A DNA stretch of 64,000 bases from Allobosea psychrotolerans (lineage in GTDB: Bacteria; Pseudomonadota; Alphaproteobacteria; Rhizobiales; Beijerinckiaceae). Shown here in pieces: positions 40,983 through 50,274 of this stretch. Every line of letters begins with the position of its first letter. Position 1 is the stretch's first letter. The position numbers were made by a program, and so were the translations under genes. The DNA lies in assembly GCF_002917105.1 (NCBI RefSeq), contig NZ_PQFZ01000016.1, positions 1 through 64,000 of the forward strand. Direction: 5' to 3'. Under the pieces are notes generated by a model. It was not told where the DNA came from and searched no databases. It saw only the letters and a list, made by a program, of their open reading frames with translations.

Positions 40983-43667
40983 TCAGCCTTCCTTGGCCCG
41001 GACCGCACCGAGCGCCGCCTGCGCGGCGGCAAGCCGCGCGATCGGCACGCGGAAGGGCGAGCAGGAGACGTAGTCGAGGCCGACGCTCTCGCAGAAGCCG
41101 ATCGAGGCGGGGTCGCCGCCATGCTCGCCGCAGATGCCGAGCTTGATGTCGGGGCGCGCCTTGCGGCCACGTTCGGTCGCGAGCTTCACCAATTCGCCGA
41201 CGCCCTCCTGGTCGATGGTGACGAAGGGGTCGTTGGCGAGGATGCCCTTGGCCGTATAGGAGCCGAGGAAGGAGCCGGCATCGTCGCGGCTGATGCCGAG
41301 CGTGGTCTGGGTCAGGTCGTTGGTGCCGAAGGAGAAGAACTCGGCGCTTTCGGCGATCTCCTGCGCACGCAGCGCGGCGCGCGGCAATTCGATCATGGTG
41401 CCGACCTGATAGGTCAGGCCGACGCCGCTCTCGGCGATCACCGCCTTGGCCATGGCATCGATACGCGCCTTGACCAGGTCGAACTCGGCCACGCCCATGA
41501 CGAGCGGCACCATCACCTCCGGGATCACCGGCTTGCCTGTTTCCTTGGCGGCGATCACCGCCGCCTCGAAGATGGCGCGCGCCTGCATCTCGGCGATCTC
41601 GGGATAGGCGATGGCCAGGCGCACACCGCGGAAGCCGAGCATCGGGTTGAATTCATGCAGCTCGGCGGCGCGGTGCTTCAGCGCCTCGGGCGTGACGCCG
41701 AGCGCCTTGGCGACGGCGGCGATCTCGGCCTCGCCATGCGGCAGGAATTCGTGGAGCGGCGGATCGAGCAGGCGGATCGTCACCGGCAGGCCGTGCATGA
41801 TCGTGAACAGCGAGACGAAATCCTGCCGCTGCATCGGCAGGAGCTTCGCCAAGGCCGTGCGCCGCCCGGCATCGTCCTGGGCCAGGATCATCTCGCGCAT
41901 CGGCTGGATGCGATCCTCGTCGAAGAACATGTGCTCGGTGCGGCAGAGCCCGATGCCCTCGGCGCCGAAATCGCGCGCGGTGCGGGCATCGTCGGGCGTC
42001 TCGGCATTGGCGCGGACTTTCAGGCGGCGGACCTTGTCGGCCCAGCCCATCAGCGTGCCGAACTCGCCGGAGAGCTCGGGCTTCTGCATCTTGATCTCGC
42101 CGAGCATGACCTGGCCGGCCGCACCGTCAATGGTGATGAAATCGCCGGCCTTCAGCGTCGTCGCACCGACCGTCAGCGTGCCCTTGGCGTAGTCGACGCG
42201 GATCTGGCCGGCGCCGGAGACGCAGGGCTTGCCCATGCCGCGCGCCACGACCGCGGCATGGGAGGTCATGCCGCCGCGTGTGGTCAGGATACCCTCGGCC
42301 GCGTGCATGCCGTGAATGTCCTCGGGGCTCGTCTCGACGCGCACGAGGATGACCTTGCGCCCGGCCTTCTTCGCCGCCTCGGCGTCGTCGGAGTTGAAGA
42401 CGATCTCGCCGGCAGCCGCGCCCGGCGAGGCCGGCAGGCCGGTCGTCAGGATGCGGCGCTCGGCCTTGGGATCGATCATCGGGTGCAGCAGCTGGTCGAG
42501 CGCGCCGGGCTCGATGCGGCCGACCGCTTCCTCTTCCGTGATCAGCCCTTCCTTGGCGAGTTCGACCGCGATCCGCAGCGCGGCCTTGGCCGTGCGCTTG
42601 CCGGAACGGGTCTGCAGCATCCAGAGCTTGCCCTCCTGGATGGTGAACTCCATGTCCTGCATGTCGCGGTAGTGCCGCTCCAGGATGCCGTAGATGCGCA
42701 CGAGCTCGGCATAGGCCTCGGGCATCGCCTTCTCCATCGAAGGCTTGTCGGAGCCGGCCTCCTTGCGGGCGACCTCCGTGATGTCCTGCGGCGTGCGGAT
42801 GCCGGCGACGACATCCTCGCCCTGGGCGTTGATCAGGAACTCGCCATAGAGCGCGTTCTCGCCGGTCGAGGGGTTGCGGGTAAAGGCGACGCCGGTCGCC
42901 GAGGTGTCGCCCATATTGCCGAAGACCATCGACTGGACGTTGACCGCCGTGCCCCAGGCGGCCGGGATATTGTTGAGCTCGCGATATTTGATCGCACGCG
43001 CATTCATCCAGGAGGAGAAGACCGCGCCGACCGCGCCCCAGAGCTGGGCCTCGGGATCCTGCGGGAACTCCGAGCCCAGCGCCTTCTTGACGATGTCCTT
43101 GTACTTGCCGACCAGAACCTTCCAATCCTCGGCACCGAGATCGGTGTCGAGATGCAGGCCCTTGCGCTCCTTGTAGTCCTCGAGCGCCTCCTCGAAATGG
43201 CCGTGGTCGACGTCGAGCACGACGTTGGAATACATGGTGATGAAGCGGCGATAGCTGTCCCAGGCGAAGCGGGCATCGCCCGAAGCCTTGGCGACGGCCT
43301 CGACGGTGACGTCGTTCAGGCCGAGGTTCAGCACCGTATCCATCATGCCCGGCATCGAGGCGCGCGCGCCCGAGCGCACCGAGACCAGCAGCGGGTTGGC
43401 GGGGTCGCCGAAGACCTTGCCGGTCAAGCGCGCCATCTCGGCCAGCGCCGCCTTGGCCTGCCCGTCGAGCTCGGAGGGGAACTGCTTGCCGTTATCGTAA
43501 TACCAGGTGCAGACCTCGGTGGTGATGGTGAAGCCCGGAGGCACCGGCAGGCCCAGATTGCTCATCTCGGCGAGATTGGCGCCCTTGCCGCCGAGCAGGT
43601 TCTTCATACCCGCCTCGCCTTCGGCCTTGCCGTCGCCGAAGGTGTAGACCCATTTACCGCCTGCCAT
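40983..43667 (-). CDS. ppdK: Pyruvate, phosphate dikinase
   Basis: PPDK interconverts pyruvate, ATP and phosphate with phosphoenolpyruvate, AMP and pyrophosphate. The 894 residues match the family length. The ATP-grasp N-domain shows GGKGANLAEMSNLGLPVPPGF; the swivelling His domain carries the phospho-His in TTRGGMTSHAAVVARGMG; the C-terminal PEP/pyruvate barrel shows GFRGVRLAI and SFGTNDLTQTTLG. ATG 43667 (MAGGKWVYTFG) is preferred to the GTG/ATG upstream because of AGAGG in the leader. It is monocistronic. No PDRP regulator is visible nearby. Confidence 0.97.
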   Translation of the reverse strand: MAGGKWVYTFGDGKAEGEAGMKNLLGGKGANLAEMSNLGLPVPPGFTITTEVCTWYYDNGKQFPSELDGQAKAALAEMARLTGKVFGDPANPLLVSVRSGARASMPGMMDTVLNLGLNDVTVEAVAKASGDARFAWDSYRRFITMYSNVVLDVDHGHFEEALEDYKERKGLHLDTDLGAEDWKVLVGKYKDIVKKALGSEFPQDPEAQLWGAVGAVFSSWMNARAIKYRELNNIPAAWGTAVNVQSMVFGNMGDTSATGVAFTRNPSTGENALYGEFLINAQGEDVVAGIRTPQDITEVARKEAGSDKPSMEKAMPEAYAELVRIYGILERHYRDMQDMEFTIQEGKLWMLQTRSGKRTAKAALRIAVELAKEGLITEEEAVGRIEPGALDQLLHPMIDPKAERRILTTGLPASPGAAAGEIVFNSDDAEAAKKAGRKVILVRVETSPEDIHGMHAAEGILTTRGGMTSHAAVVARGMGKPCVSGAGQIRVDYAKGTLTVGATTLKAGDFITIDGAAGQVMLGEIKMQKPELSGEFGTLMGWADKVRRLKVRANAETPDDARTARDFGAEGIGLCRTEHMFFDEDRIQPMREMILAQDDAGRRTALAKLLPMQRQDFVSLFTIMHGLPVTIRLLDPPLHEFLPHGEAEIAAVAKALGVTPEALKHRAAELHEFNPMLGFRGVRLAIAYPEIAEMQARAIFEAAVIAAKETGKPVIPEVMVPLVMGVAEFDLVKARIDAMAKAVIAESGVGLTYQVGTMIELPRAALRAQEIAESAEFFSFGTNDLTQTTLGISRDDAGSFLGSYTAKGILANDPFVTIDQEGVGELVKLATERGRKARPDIKLGICGEHGGDPASIGFCESVGLDYVSCSPFRVPIARLAAAQAALGAVRAKEG

Positions 43668-43839
43668 CACCAATGCCTCTTCATCCAGCCACCGCGGCAA
43701 CGCGACGGCGATCCAAAAGTTTCCAGCGAAGCGCCGCGGGCGCCAGGAAGCGACTGTGCGGCGGAGACGGCGTGGTCATGCCGAAATGCAGCTGAACAAT
43801 CAATGAGCGCCACGCTCGCCACAAAGACCGACCGGGCCA

Positions 43840-44259
43840 TCATGACGTCGACGGGCCCGGCGTCACCAGCGGCACGGTCGGGAAATAGGAACGATAGCGC
43901 GCCGGATCGCGTGTCATCAGGCGATATCCGGAGATGGCGGCATGGGCGCCGATAAAGAAATCAGGCAGCGGCGCCTGCTTCGTGCCGCCCTTGCGACGAT
44001 AGGCCAGGAAGCACTTGCCCGCCAGGAACGCCGCCTCATAGGGCAGCGCCTCACGATCGATCATCGCCTTCGGCAAGGCCTGGTCGAGTTCCTCGATCCG
44101 TGAATAGCGCACGGAGACCTCGGCATAGATGACCGGGTTGATGACGAGCCGGGCGCTGTCAGCCGCCTCGGCGAGCGCTTGGGCAGACCACGCAAACCAT
44201 TGCGGATCCTCGCTCATGACGTCGAGCAGGACGTTGCTGTCGATCAGGATCGCGCTCAT
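43840..44259 (-). CDS. vapC: VapC-family PIN-domain toxin
   Basis: A 139-residue PIN-domain ribonuclease. The acidic metal-binding set is visible: Asp7 (ILIDSNVLLD), Glu47 (VIYAEVSV), Asp100 (PLPDFFIGAHA) and Asp118 (LMTRDP). VapC toxins cut tRNA or rRNA and are held in check by VapB. Its start is 102 bases downstream of the vapB stop, unusual because such genes normally overlap, and the gap is filled by a dispersed repeat. Confidence 0.93.
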   Translation of the reverse strand: MSAILIDSNVLLDVMSEDPQWFAWSAQALAEAADSARLVINPVIYAEVSVRYSRIEELDQALPKAMIDREALPYEAAFLAGKCFLAYRRKGGTKQAPLPDFFIGAHAAISGYRLMTRDPARYRSYFPTVPLVTPGPSTS

Positions 44260-44261
44260 TC

Positions 44262-44363
44262 AGAGCACTTCCGCGTTTCCCCGAATCGTGGAAATTCTCC
44301 AACTCCTTGTTTTATCGCGTTTTCTTCACGCGAACCGGCATCCACTTCGCCCGAAAATGCACT
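44262..44363. repeat. Complete AGAGCA...ACCGG dispersed repeat between vapB and vapC
   Basis: About 102 bases: it opens with AGAGCACTTCCGCG, has TTTTATCGCGTTTTC and CGAACCGGC in the middle, and ends with GAAAATGCACT. The last bases overlap the vapB stop codon; the first bases lie two bases in front of the vapC start codon. Relatives are at 11694-11760 and 57573-57619. Confidence 0.75.
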
Positions 44364-44595
44364 AGTCATCGCGCGTCAGGGCCATGATGGCGGCCGTGCT
44401 CATCGCGACATCGCCCCGGCCGCGCATCTGCGCTATCAGCTTGTCGCCGCGGCCGGCCTTGTTGCGGGATTTGGCGCGCGTGATCCGCACGACCTTGCCA
44501 TCGAACTCGAAATCGACCTCGGTATCCGGCAGGAGGCCTGCCTTCTCGCGGATATCCGCCGGGATCGTCACCTGGCCTTTGGAGGTGATGCGCAT
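44362..44595 (-). CDS. vapB: VapB-family antitoxin (AbrB/SpoVT type)
   Basis: A 77-residue antitoxin with an N-terminal AbrB swapped-hairpin DNA-binding domain (MRITSKGQVTIPADIREKAG, followed by EFDGKVVRITRAK) and a C-terminal tail that should bind VapC. It autorepresses, in complex with the toxin. A perfect 14-base palindrome lies 16 bases upstream. Confidence 0.93.
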   Translation of the reverse strand: MRITSKGQVTIPADIREKAGLLPDTEVDFEFDGKVVRITRAKSRNKAGRGDKLIAQMRGRGDVAMSTAAIMALTRDD

Positions 44596-44610
44596 CGACA
44601 AATTCCTTAC

Positions 44611-44624
44611 TCTTACATGTAAGA
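44611..44624. promoter_or_regulatory. TCTTACATGTAAGA palindrome upstream of vapB, probable operator
   Basis: A perfect 14-base palindrome, 16 bases upstream of the vapB start. AbrB-type antitoxins bind such dyads to repress their own promoter. It is AT-rich in a GC-rich region and sits where the -10 element is expected. Confidence 0.65.
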
Positions 44625-44743
44625 ATAGGAGCTTCGCGCCAAATGGCAAGCCTCGAGCAGCCCCCAGGGCAAGATCGCATTCGGGCTGCGGCCATGTCCC
44701 AGACAATCGTTGTGGGAATGCATTCTTCAGAATGCACCGCCCC

Positions 44744-45244
44744 TCATTCAGAAGCGTTGCGCTTCTTCGCCGCGCGCGGCCAGCGCAGCGGCCAGGCGAC
44801 GATCCGCTCCGGCATGTCGTCCTCGGAGACCTCGTCCTCGCTGCCGGAGACACGCCCCTTCACCGACACGCCCGCCTCGACCACGGTACGCGGATCGCCC
44901 GAGACCAGCGGATGCCACCAGGGCAGATCACGCCCCGTCGCGACGAGCCGATAGGCACAGGTCGGCGGCAGCCAGCGCAGCGTGCGCACCGCTTCCGGCG
45001 TCAGCGTGATGCAATCGGGTACGATGCTGGAGCGGTTGGGGTAGTCCTTGCAGCGGCAGGAGCCGGCATCGAACAGGCGGCAGCCGACATTGGTCGCGAG
45101 GATCTCGCCGCTATCCTCATCCTCGAGCTTGATCAGGCAGCAGCGACCGCAGCCGTCGCAGAGCGATTCCCATTGATCCTTGCTCATCTCCTCGAGCGAG
45201 GTCGTGCGCCAGAAGGGCTCGGTCGGGGACGGCTTTTCGGTCAT
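44744..45244 (-). CDS. ycgN: YcgN family cysteine cluster protein (UPF0260/YkgJ)
   Basis: A 166-residue protein with the conserved Cys cluster WESLCDGCGRCCLIKLED and further cysteines in NVGCRLFD, GSCRCKDY and VPDCITLTP, likely metal- or cluster-binding. The function of the family is not known. Upstream open frame from 45418 is not needed: ATG 45244 (MTEKPSPTEPFW) gives the family start. The gene faces away from the PBP gene. Confidence 0.88.
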   Translation of the reverse strand: MTEKPSPTEPFWRTTSLEEMSKDQWESLCDGCGRCCLIKLEDEDSGEILATNVGCRLFDAGSCRCKDYPNRSSIVPDCITLTPEAVRTLRWLPPTCAYRLVATGRDLPWWHPLVSGDPRTVVEAGVSVKGRVSGSEDEVSEDDMPERIVAWPLRWPRAAKKRNASE

Positions 45245-45518
45245 GCCTGTGCTTATGCGCCGCCCCGCCGCGCGAGGGAAGCCGACGCAAGCGCGCATCC
45301 TAACGAGGCTCCCCCCGATGATCCTTGCGGAGCTGTCCGGAAAAAGGATGGAACCCGGCAGGCCCGAAATCTGCGGACAACGATCGCCGCCGCGCTTTCC
45401 TCCCTTACCTGGAGACAAAGCGGCGCATATGTGTTTGCTGTCGCAGATTGCGTTGCCAAGGCGATCGCGTCGCGGCAGGACGGTGACGGCAGCTCTTTCG
45501 TGGAGTTCCAGAACGGCG

Positions 45519-47753
45519 ATGGAGTTCAGGAAGGCAGGCTGGGGGACACGTCTGAAGCGCTTCGCGCTTGGCGTCGATTCATGGGTCGATGCCGGCCTCT
45601 GGGGCTCAGCCCGCCGCGCCGGCGAGATCTATGAACGCATCCGCAGCTTCGCCGACCGCTTCACAGCCACCGGCGGCAAGCGCGTCGCCGCCGAATTCGC
45701 CAGCGAGGGCCTCAATCTCGGCATCGTCGGCAGCCTGCTGATGCTCTCCCTGGCGATCCCCTCCTTCCGGGAAGGGCGCGAGGAGGCGCTGAAGAACCAG
45801 GTCTTCGCCGTGACCTTCCTTGACCGCTACGGCTCGGAGCTCGGCCATCGCGGCGCGCGCCATGACGACTCGCTGAAACTCGAGGAGATGCCCGACCATC
45901 TGGTCAAGGCGGTCCTGGCAACCGAAGACCGGCGCTTCTACGACCATTTCGGCATCGACATTTTCGGCACGCTGCGGGCCATGACGGTCAATGCGCGCGC
46001 CTCCGGCGTCGTCCAGGGCGGCTCTTCGCTGACGCAGCAGCTCGCCAAGAACCTCTTCCTCAGCAATGAGCGCTCGCTCGACCGCAAGATCAAGGAAGCC
46101 TTCCTGGCGCTCTGGCTGGAAGCCCGGTTGAGCAAGAACGAGATCCTCAAGCTCTATCTCGACCGCGCCTATATGGGCGGCGGCACCTTCGGCGTGGCGG
46201 CAGCGGCGGAGTATTACTTCGGCAAATCGGTCAGGGACGTGTCGCTGGCGGAGGCCGCGATGCTGGCCGGGCTGTTCAAGGCGCCGACGAAATACGCCCC
46301 CCATGTCAACCTGCCCGCCGCCCGCGCGCGCGCCGGCGACGTGCTGAACGCGATGGTCGATGCCGGCTTCCTGACCGCGGGCCAGATCGACAGCGCCAAG
46401 CGCAACCCGGCGACGCCGGTCGACCGCAGGCGCGATTCCAACCCGGACTACTATCTCGACTGGGCCTTCGACGAGATCAAGCACCTGGCCGACGAGGGCA
46501 AGATCGGCTCGGACCGGGTGCTGACCGTGAAGACGCCGCATGATCCCGCGATCCAGGGACAGGCCGAGAAGGCGATCGAGCAGGTCCTGCGCCAGAACGG
46601 CCCCGCCTACCGGGTCAAGCAGGCGGCGACCACCGTGATGGACCCTGACGGGGCGGTGCGGGCCATGGTCGGCGGGCGCGACTACGGCATCAGCCAGTTC
46701 AACCGCGCGACGTCGAGCCTGCGGCAGCCGGGATCGTCCTTCAAGCCCTTCGTCTATGCCGCGGCGCTGTCGTCCGGCCTTTACCGGCCCAACACCATCG
46801 TCACCGACCGCCCGATCTGCATCGGCAACTGGTGCCCGAACAATTACGGGCGCTCCTATGCCGGTTCGATACCGCTGACCGTGGCGCTGGCGAAATCGAT
46901 CAATACGATCCCGGTGCAGATGTCGATTGCGATGGGCAAGGCGACCGGCGAGACGCATGAGGCCCGTGCCGCCCGCATCGGCCGGCTCAAGATCATCGAG
47001 ACCGGCCGGGCCATGGGCCTGACCACGCCGCTGACCGACACGGTGTCCCTGCCGATCGGCGCGGCCGAGGTCACGGTGATCGACATGGCGGCCGGTTATT
47101 CGGTCTTCGCCAATGGCGGCAAGCGCGCAAGACCCTATGTCGCGATCGAGATCCGCAATTCGCAGGGCGAGGAGATCTACCGGCACGACCGCGACGAGCC
47201 GGCCCCGGAGCAGGTCCTGAGCACCCAGGTGGCGCAGGACATGAACTTCATGCTCTCCAAGGTGCCGACCGAAGGCACCGGCCGGCGCGCGGCGCTGGAC
47301 GGCGTCGTGACCGCCGGCAAGACCGGCACCACGAACGGCTACAAGGACGCCTGGTATGTCGGCTTCTCCGGCAATCTCGTCGGCGCGGTCTGGTTCGGCA
47401 ATGACGACAGCTCCGAGACCGCGAACATGACCGGCGGCTCCCTGCCGGCGATGGCCTGGAAGGAGATCATGCAGTTCGCCCATCAGGGGCTCGAGCTGAA
47501 GCCGATCCCAGGCGTCACACCCGCGACAGACCCCAAGGCCATTACGGTCGCCAAAGCGGGCAGCCCGGAGATGTCGCGCGTTGCCCAGGTTTCGGGTCCC
47601 GGCGCCGGCCATATGCCACGTCAATCCTTCGAGGTGCTCTCGGCGGTCGGCTCCATGTTCAAGACGATAGAGGCCTCCCGCACGCGCGGCACATCCATTC
47701 AGGTCGGCATCCGCGAGGTCTCTTCGCCGGGGCGCGAGACGCGCCTGCGCTGA
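45519..47753 (+). CDS. Class A penicillin-binding protein (bifunctional transglycosylase/transpeptidase)
   Basis: A 744-residue PBP1-type enzyme that polymerises and crosslinks peptidoglycan. A cytoplasmic N-terminus and one membrane span (LNLGIVGSLLMLSLAIPSF) precede the GT51 domain with the catalytic Glu in LATEDRRFYDHFGID and GGSSLTQQLAKNLFLS. The transpeptidase has SxxK in RQPGSSFKPFVYAA, SxN in AKSINTIPVQ, and KTG in AGKTGTTNGYKDAW. ATG 45519 is chosen; ATG 45429 is an in-frame alternative that would add 30 basic residues. It is most like the PBP1C/1A group of Hyphomicrobiales. Confidence 0.93.
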   Translation: MEFRKAGWGTRLKRFALGVDSWVDAGLWGSARRAGEIYERIRSFADRFTATGGKRVAAEFASEGLNLGIVGSLLMLSLAIPSFREGREEALKNQVFAVTFLDRYGSELGHRGARHDDSLKLEEMPDHLVKAVLATEDRRFYDHFGIDIFGTLRAMTVNARASGVVQGGSSLTQQLAKNLFLSNERSLDRKIKEAFLALWLEARLSKNEILKLYLDRAYMGGGTFGVAAAAEYYFGKSVRDVSLAEAAMLAGLFKAPTKYAPHVNLPAARARAGDVLNAMVDAGFLTAGQIDSAKRNPATPVDRRRDSNPDYYLDWAFDEIKHLADEGKIGSDRVLTVKTPHDPAIQGQAEKAIEQVLRQNGPAYRVKQAATTVMDPDGAVRAMVGGRDYGISQFNRATSSLRQPGSSFKPFVYAAALSSGLYRPNTIVTDRPICIGNWCPNNYGRSYAGSIPLTVALAKSINTIPVQMSIAMGKATGETHEARAARIGRLKIIETGRAMGLTTPLTDTVSLPIGAAEVTVIDMAAGYSVFANGGKRARPYVAIEIRNSQGEEIYRHDRDEPAPEQVLSTQVAQDMNFMLSKVPTEGTGRRAALDGVVTAGKTGTTNGYKDAWYVGFSGNLVGAVWFGNDDSSETANMTGGSLPAMAWKEIMQFAHQGLELKPIPGVTPATDPKAITVAKAGSPEMSRVAQVSGPGAGHMPRQSFEVLSAVGSMFKTIEASRTRGTSIQVGIREVSSPGRETRLR

Positions 47754-47851
47754 GATAGGTTGCTGCTCGCTGGGCCCAGGTTGACGGGGCGGGCCGGGCT
47801 GGTTCAACTCCCGCCGCCGGCCTGTCGTCAGCCGGTTCGGAAAGCAAGGCC

Positions 47852-48424
47852 GTGCGCGCGCTGGATCTCGCTTACGTCATCGCACTCGGTGCCGGGCTGG
47901 GGCTCGGCTCGGCCCATTTAGCCGTCGCCGGCAGGCCGCTGCTCGGCGTGGTCCGGATCGGCCCCTGGGACGCCTGGCCGCGCGGCGGCGGGCGCGATGT
48001 CGACCCTTATATGCGCGCCTTTCTGGCGCGCGGCGTCCATGTGCCGCTGGGCGCGGGCGAAGGCCTCGAACTGATCGCGAGCCGCGACGATCGCGGCCAG
48101 GCGCTCGACGGGCGCTGCCGCTATCTGATCTCGGGAGCGACGCCGACGACGCGCGGCTGGTCGTTGAGCGTCAGCGACATGGATGGGCGGCCGTTCCGCC
48201 TGCCGCTCGACCGCAACGGCTTCACCGATGCGGAAGTCGTCCGCGAGGAGAGCGGCATCCTGCGCATCACGGCAGCGGCGGAGCCGCAGACCGGAAACTG
48301 GTTGCCGCTGCCGGGCAGCGGGCGTTTCCAGCTCCGGCTGCGGCTCTACGACACGCCGATTTCGAGTCAGGCCGGCGAATTGCGGCCCAATGTCCTGCCC
48401 GGCATCGCCCGGCTCGGCTGCTGA
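47852..48424 (+). CDS. DUF1214 domain-containing protein
   Basis: A 190-residue protein with an N-terminal hydrophobic segment (YVIALGAGLGLGSAHLAV) and a DUF1214 domain (PTTRGWSLSVSDMDG, then a C-terminal FQLRLRLYDT block). DUF1214 often occurs with DUF1254 in one polypeptide; here the two are separate. The start is GTG 47852. Its stop overlaps the next start by one base (TGATG). The function is unknown; an envelope location is likely. Confidence 0.85.
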   Translation: MRALDLAYVIALGAGLGLGSAHLAVAGRPLLGVVRIGPWDAWPRGGGRDVDPYMRAFLARGVHVPLGAGEGLELIASRDDRGQALDGRCRYLISGATPTTRGWSLSVSDMDGRPFRLPLDRNGFTDAEVVREESGILRITAAAEPQTGNWLPLPGSGRFQLRLRLYDTPISSQAGELRPNVLPGIARLGC

Positions 48425-49080
48425 TGACGACGCTCGATCAGGCTCCGCACGATGAGAGACCGGCGCTCCCGAGCCAGGCCGACGCAACACCGCGGCGGCG
48501 TTGGCCGATGCGGATCACCGGCGCCGTGCGGCGCCTCGCCTACGCAACCATCGCGGGGCTGGTGCTCGCCGGCATCGTCCACATCGTCACGGTCCTGCTG
48601 ATCCCGCTCCTCTCCAACAGCGACGCCACCAGCGCCTATCTCTCGCTGGGCACGAGCGGCCATGCCGAGCTGGTCTGGCCGCGCAGCACTGAGAGCGGGT
48701 TGCCCGTGCCGCGCGAGGCCGATCCTGCGGCCGTGACCGCGATCTGCAGCTACGATCTTTCCGCCGGCCCGATGCGCGTCGTCGCGCGCACCGGCACATT
48801 GCCGCTCGGACTGACGCTGCACCGGCGCGGCGGCGGCGTGCTCTACGCCATCACCGACCGGGCCGCGATCCGCGGCGTGGTCGAGTTCCTGGTGATGACG
48901 GAGGAACAGCGCGACGAGCGGGCCGCGCGCGACGAAGAGGGCGAGGCCGTGCGTGAATTGCGCATCGTCTCCGACACGATGCAGGGCCTGATCGTCGCGC
49001 GCGTCCTGGCGAAACATCCATCCGACCGCGAAGACGCCGAGGCGCTCGCGACAGGCGTCGCCTGCGGGCTCGCGGAATGA
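48424..49080 (+). CDS. DUF1254 domain-containing membrane protein
   Basis: A 218-residue protein with one membrane span near the N-terminus (LAYATIAGLVLAGIVHIVTVLLI), then a DUF1254-like region with AICSYDLSAGPMRVVARTG and LGLTLHRRGGGVLYAITDRA. It is translationally coupled to the DUF1214 gene. It ends directly before the stop of the convergent lipoprotein-like gene. Confidence 0.85.
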   Translation: MTTLDQAPHDERPALPSQADATPRRRWPMRITGAVRRLAYATIAGLVLAGIVHIVTVLLIPLLSNSDATSAYLSLGTSGHAELVWPRSTESGLPVPREADPAAVTAICSYDLSAGPMRVVARTGTLPLGLTLHRRGGGVLYAITDRAAIRGVVEFLVMTEEQRDERAARDEEGEAVRELRIVSDTMQGLIVARVLAKHPSDREDAEALATGVACGLAE

Positions 49081-49860
49081 TCAGCCCTTGTAGACGACCG
49101 GGGGCCTTGGCGCCCTCTCGGCAGGCTCTTGCGCGCCCCCGCCCCCGCCGAAGGCGCCAATGAGCGGCAGCTTGCACGTGGGCCCGGCTTCCGCCTCCAG
49201 CGCCATGATGCTGCGCTCGGCCTTGATCGCCTCGCGCGACGGCATCTCGACCACGAGGTTCGCCAGCGCGTAGCGGTAGCTTTCGATCCGGAAGGCTACG
49301 CGTTCGCAGACCCAGAGGATCAGCCCCTCATTCTCGACGACGCGCGCCATGGCGGGGTCAGCCTTCTCGGGCGGCACCAGGGGCGAACCTTCGACGGCGC
49401 GCATGCGGACGCGATCAGCCGCCACGACGCGCGCCGCATTGCCGCGAAACGGCGTGACCAGCAGGCGGTCGGCATTCGCATCCTCGGCGAGCCTGTTGTA
49501 GCGCGAGGCCTGCGAGGCATAGGAGCCGCCGGTCAGGCCGCGAAAATAGTCGGATACCGCGTTCGACTGCGCCGCGACCGGCAGGATGCGCGCATGGGCG
49601 AGATCCGAGACCTGGCGCTCGAAAAAATTGCGCTCATGCGCCGGCATGACCAGACGCCAGGCCCTGTCGCGCAATTGCTCCTCGTCATCGGTCATCCTGA
49701 AATAGGAAGCCGCCTCGCCACGAAAGGTCGCCGACCAGAAACCGGCCTGCGGCGCGATCGTATCGCTCCAGAGATTCGGGCGCGGACGTCCCAGATCGCC
49801 CGTGCAGGCGCCTCCCGCCAGGGCGAGCAGCAAGGCCAGGCTTCGGCAAGCGGTCCTCAC
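49081..49860 (-). CDS. Hypothetical exported protein, possible lipoprotein
   Basis: I do not recognise this 259-residue protein. It has an N-terminal hydrophobic signal (LALLLALAGGACTGDL); the Cys is preceded by GGA, not a standard lipobox, so lipid attachment is uncertain. The mature part is rich in charged helices. The last 35 residues are low-complexity (GGGGGAQEPAERAPRPP). GTG 49860 is the start; it overlaps the upstream gene's stop by four bases, which fits coupling. Confidence 0.75.
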   Translation of the reverse strand: MRTACRSLALLLALAGGACTGDLGRPRPNLWSDTIAPQAGFWSATFRGEAASYFRMTDDEEQLRDRAWRLVMPAHERNFFERQVSDLAHARILPVAAQSNAVSDYFRGLTGGSYASQASRYNRLAEDANADRLLVTPFRGNAARVVAADRVRMRAVEGSPLVPPEKADPAMARVVENEGLILWVCERVAFRIESYRYALANLVVEMPSREAIKAERSIMALEAEAGPTCKLPLIGAFGGGGGAQEPAERAPRPPVVYKG

Positions 49861-50090
49861 ACCGGCTGCCCGGCGCTTTTCGCACGGCCTTGCCGCGGAG
49901 CGGCGCGGCGCTTGCGGGTTACGCGCTCGTCGATGGCGGCGGCCTCGGCCTGGCGCTCGTAGCGCACGCCGGTGAAGAACAGGATCATCGCCGGCCCGCG
50001 AGCCGGAGCGCTCTCCTGCGAGATCGGTGCCGCCTTGTGCGAGGTCGGCGCCGCCTTGGGACGAGACGCAAACGGAATGACATCGGCCAT
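49857..50090 (-). CDS. Small conserved hypothetical protein
   Basis: A 77-residue protein, MADVIPFASRPKAAP at the N-terminus and a basic end. The central block PAMILFFTGVRYER is the most conserved-looking part. It is the first gene of a two-gene operon with the exported protein. It diverges from the DUF2336 gene, with a CtrA-type site between. Function unknown. Confidence 0.75.
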   Translation of the reverse strand: MADVIPFASRPKAAPTSHKAAPISQESAPARGPAMILFFTGVRYERQAEAAAIDERVTRKRRAAPRQGRAKSAGQPV

Positions 50091-50274
50091 TGTGACGCGC
50101 CTCCTTGTCTGGCGCCTTGAGCTTTTGGAAGCGGAAGCGGGCTCTCTTGCGGAAAACCGATTCCCCGCCTTAGCACCCGCTCCGGATCGCGGTTGTCAGC
50201 AGGGCTTCGAGCCATACGGGGCAGAACCCGCATCGACGCTTAGGCCCTCCTGTCCGCATCAGGCCTCGACATGG

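Noticed and set aside
41121..43955. Very long open frame opposite ppdK
   Set aside because: It is the mirror of a strongly conserved gene in a high-GC genome, where antisense stops are rare. Its protein is rich in His, Arg, Gly and Asp with no recognisable domain.
45606..47807. Minus-strand open frame opposite the class A PBP gene
   Set aside because: The sense frame holds all transglycosylase and transpeptidase motifs; the antisense product is low-complexity Arg/Gly/Asp.
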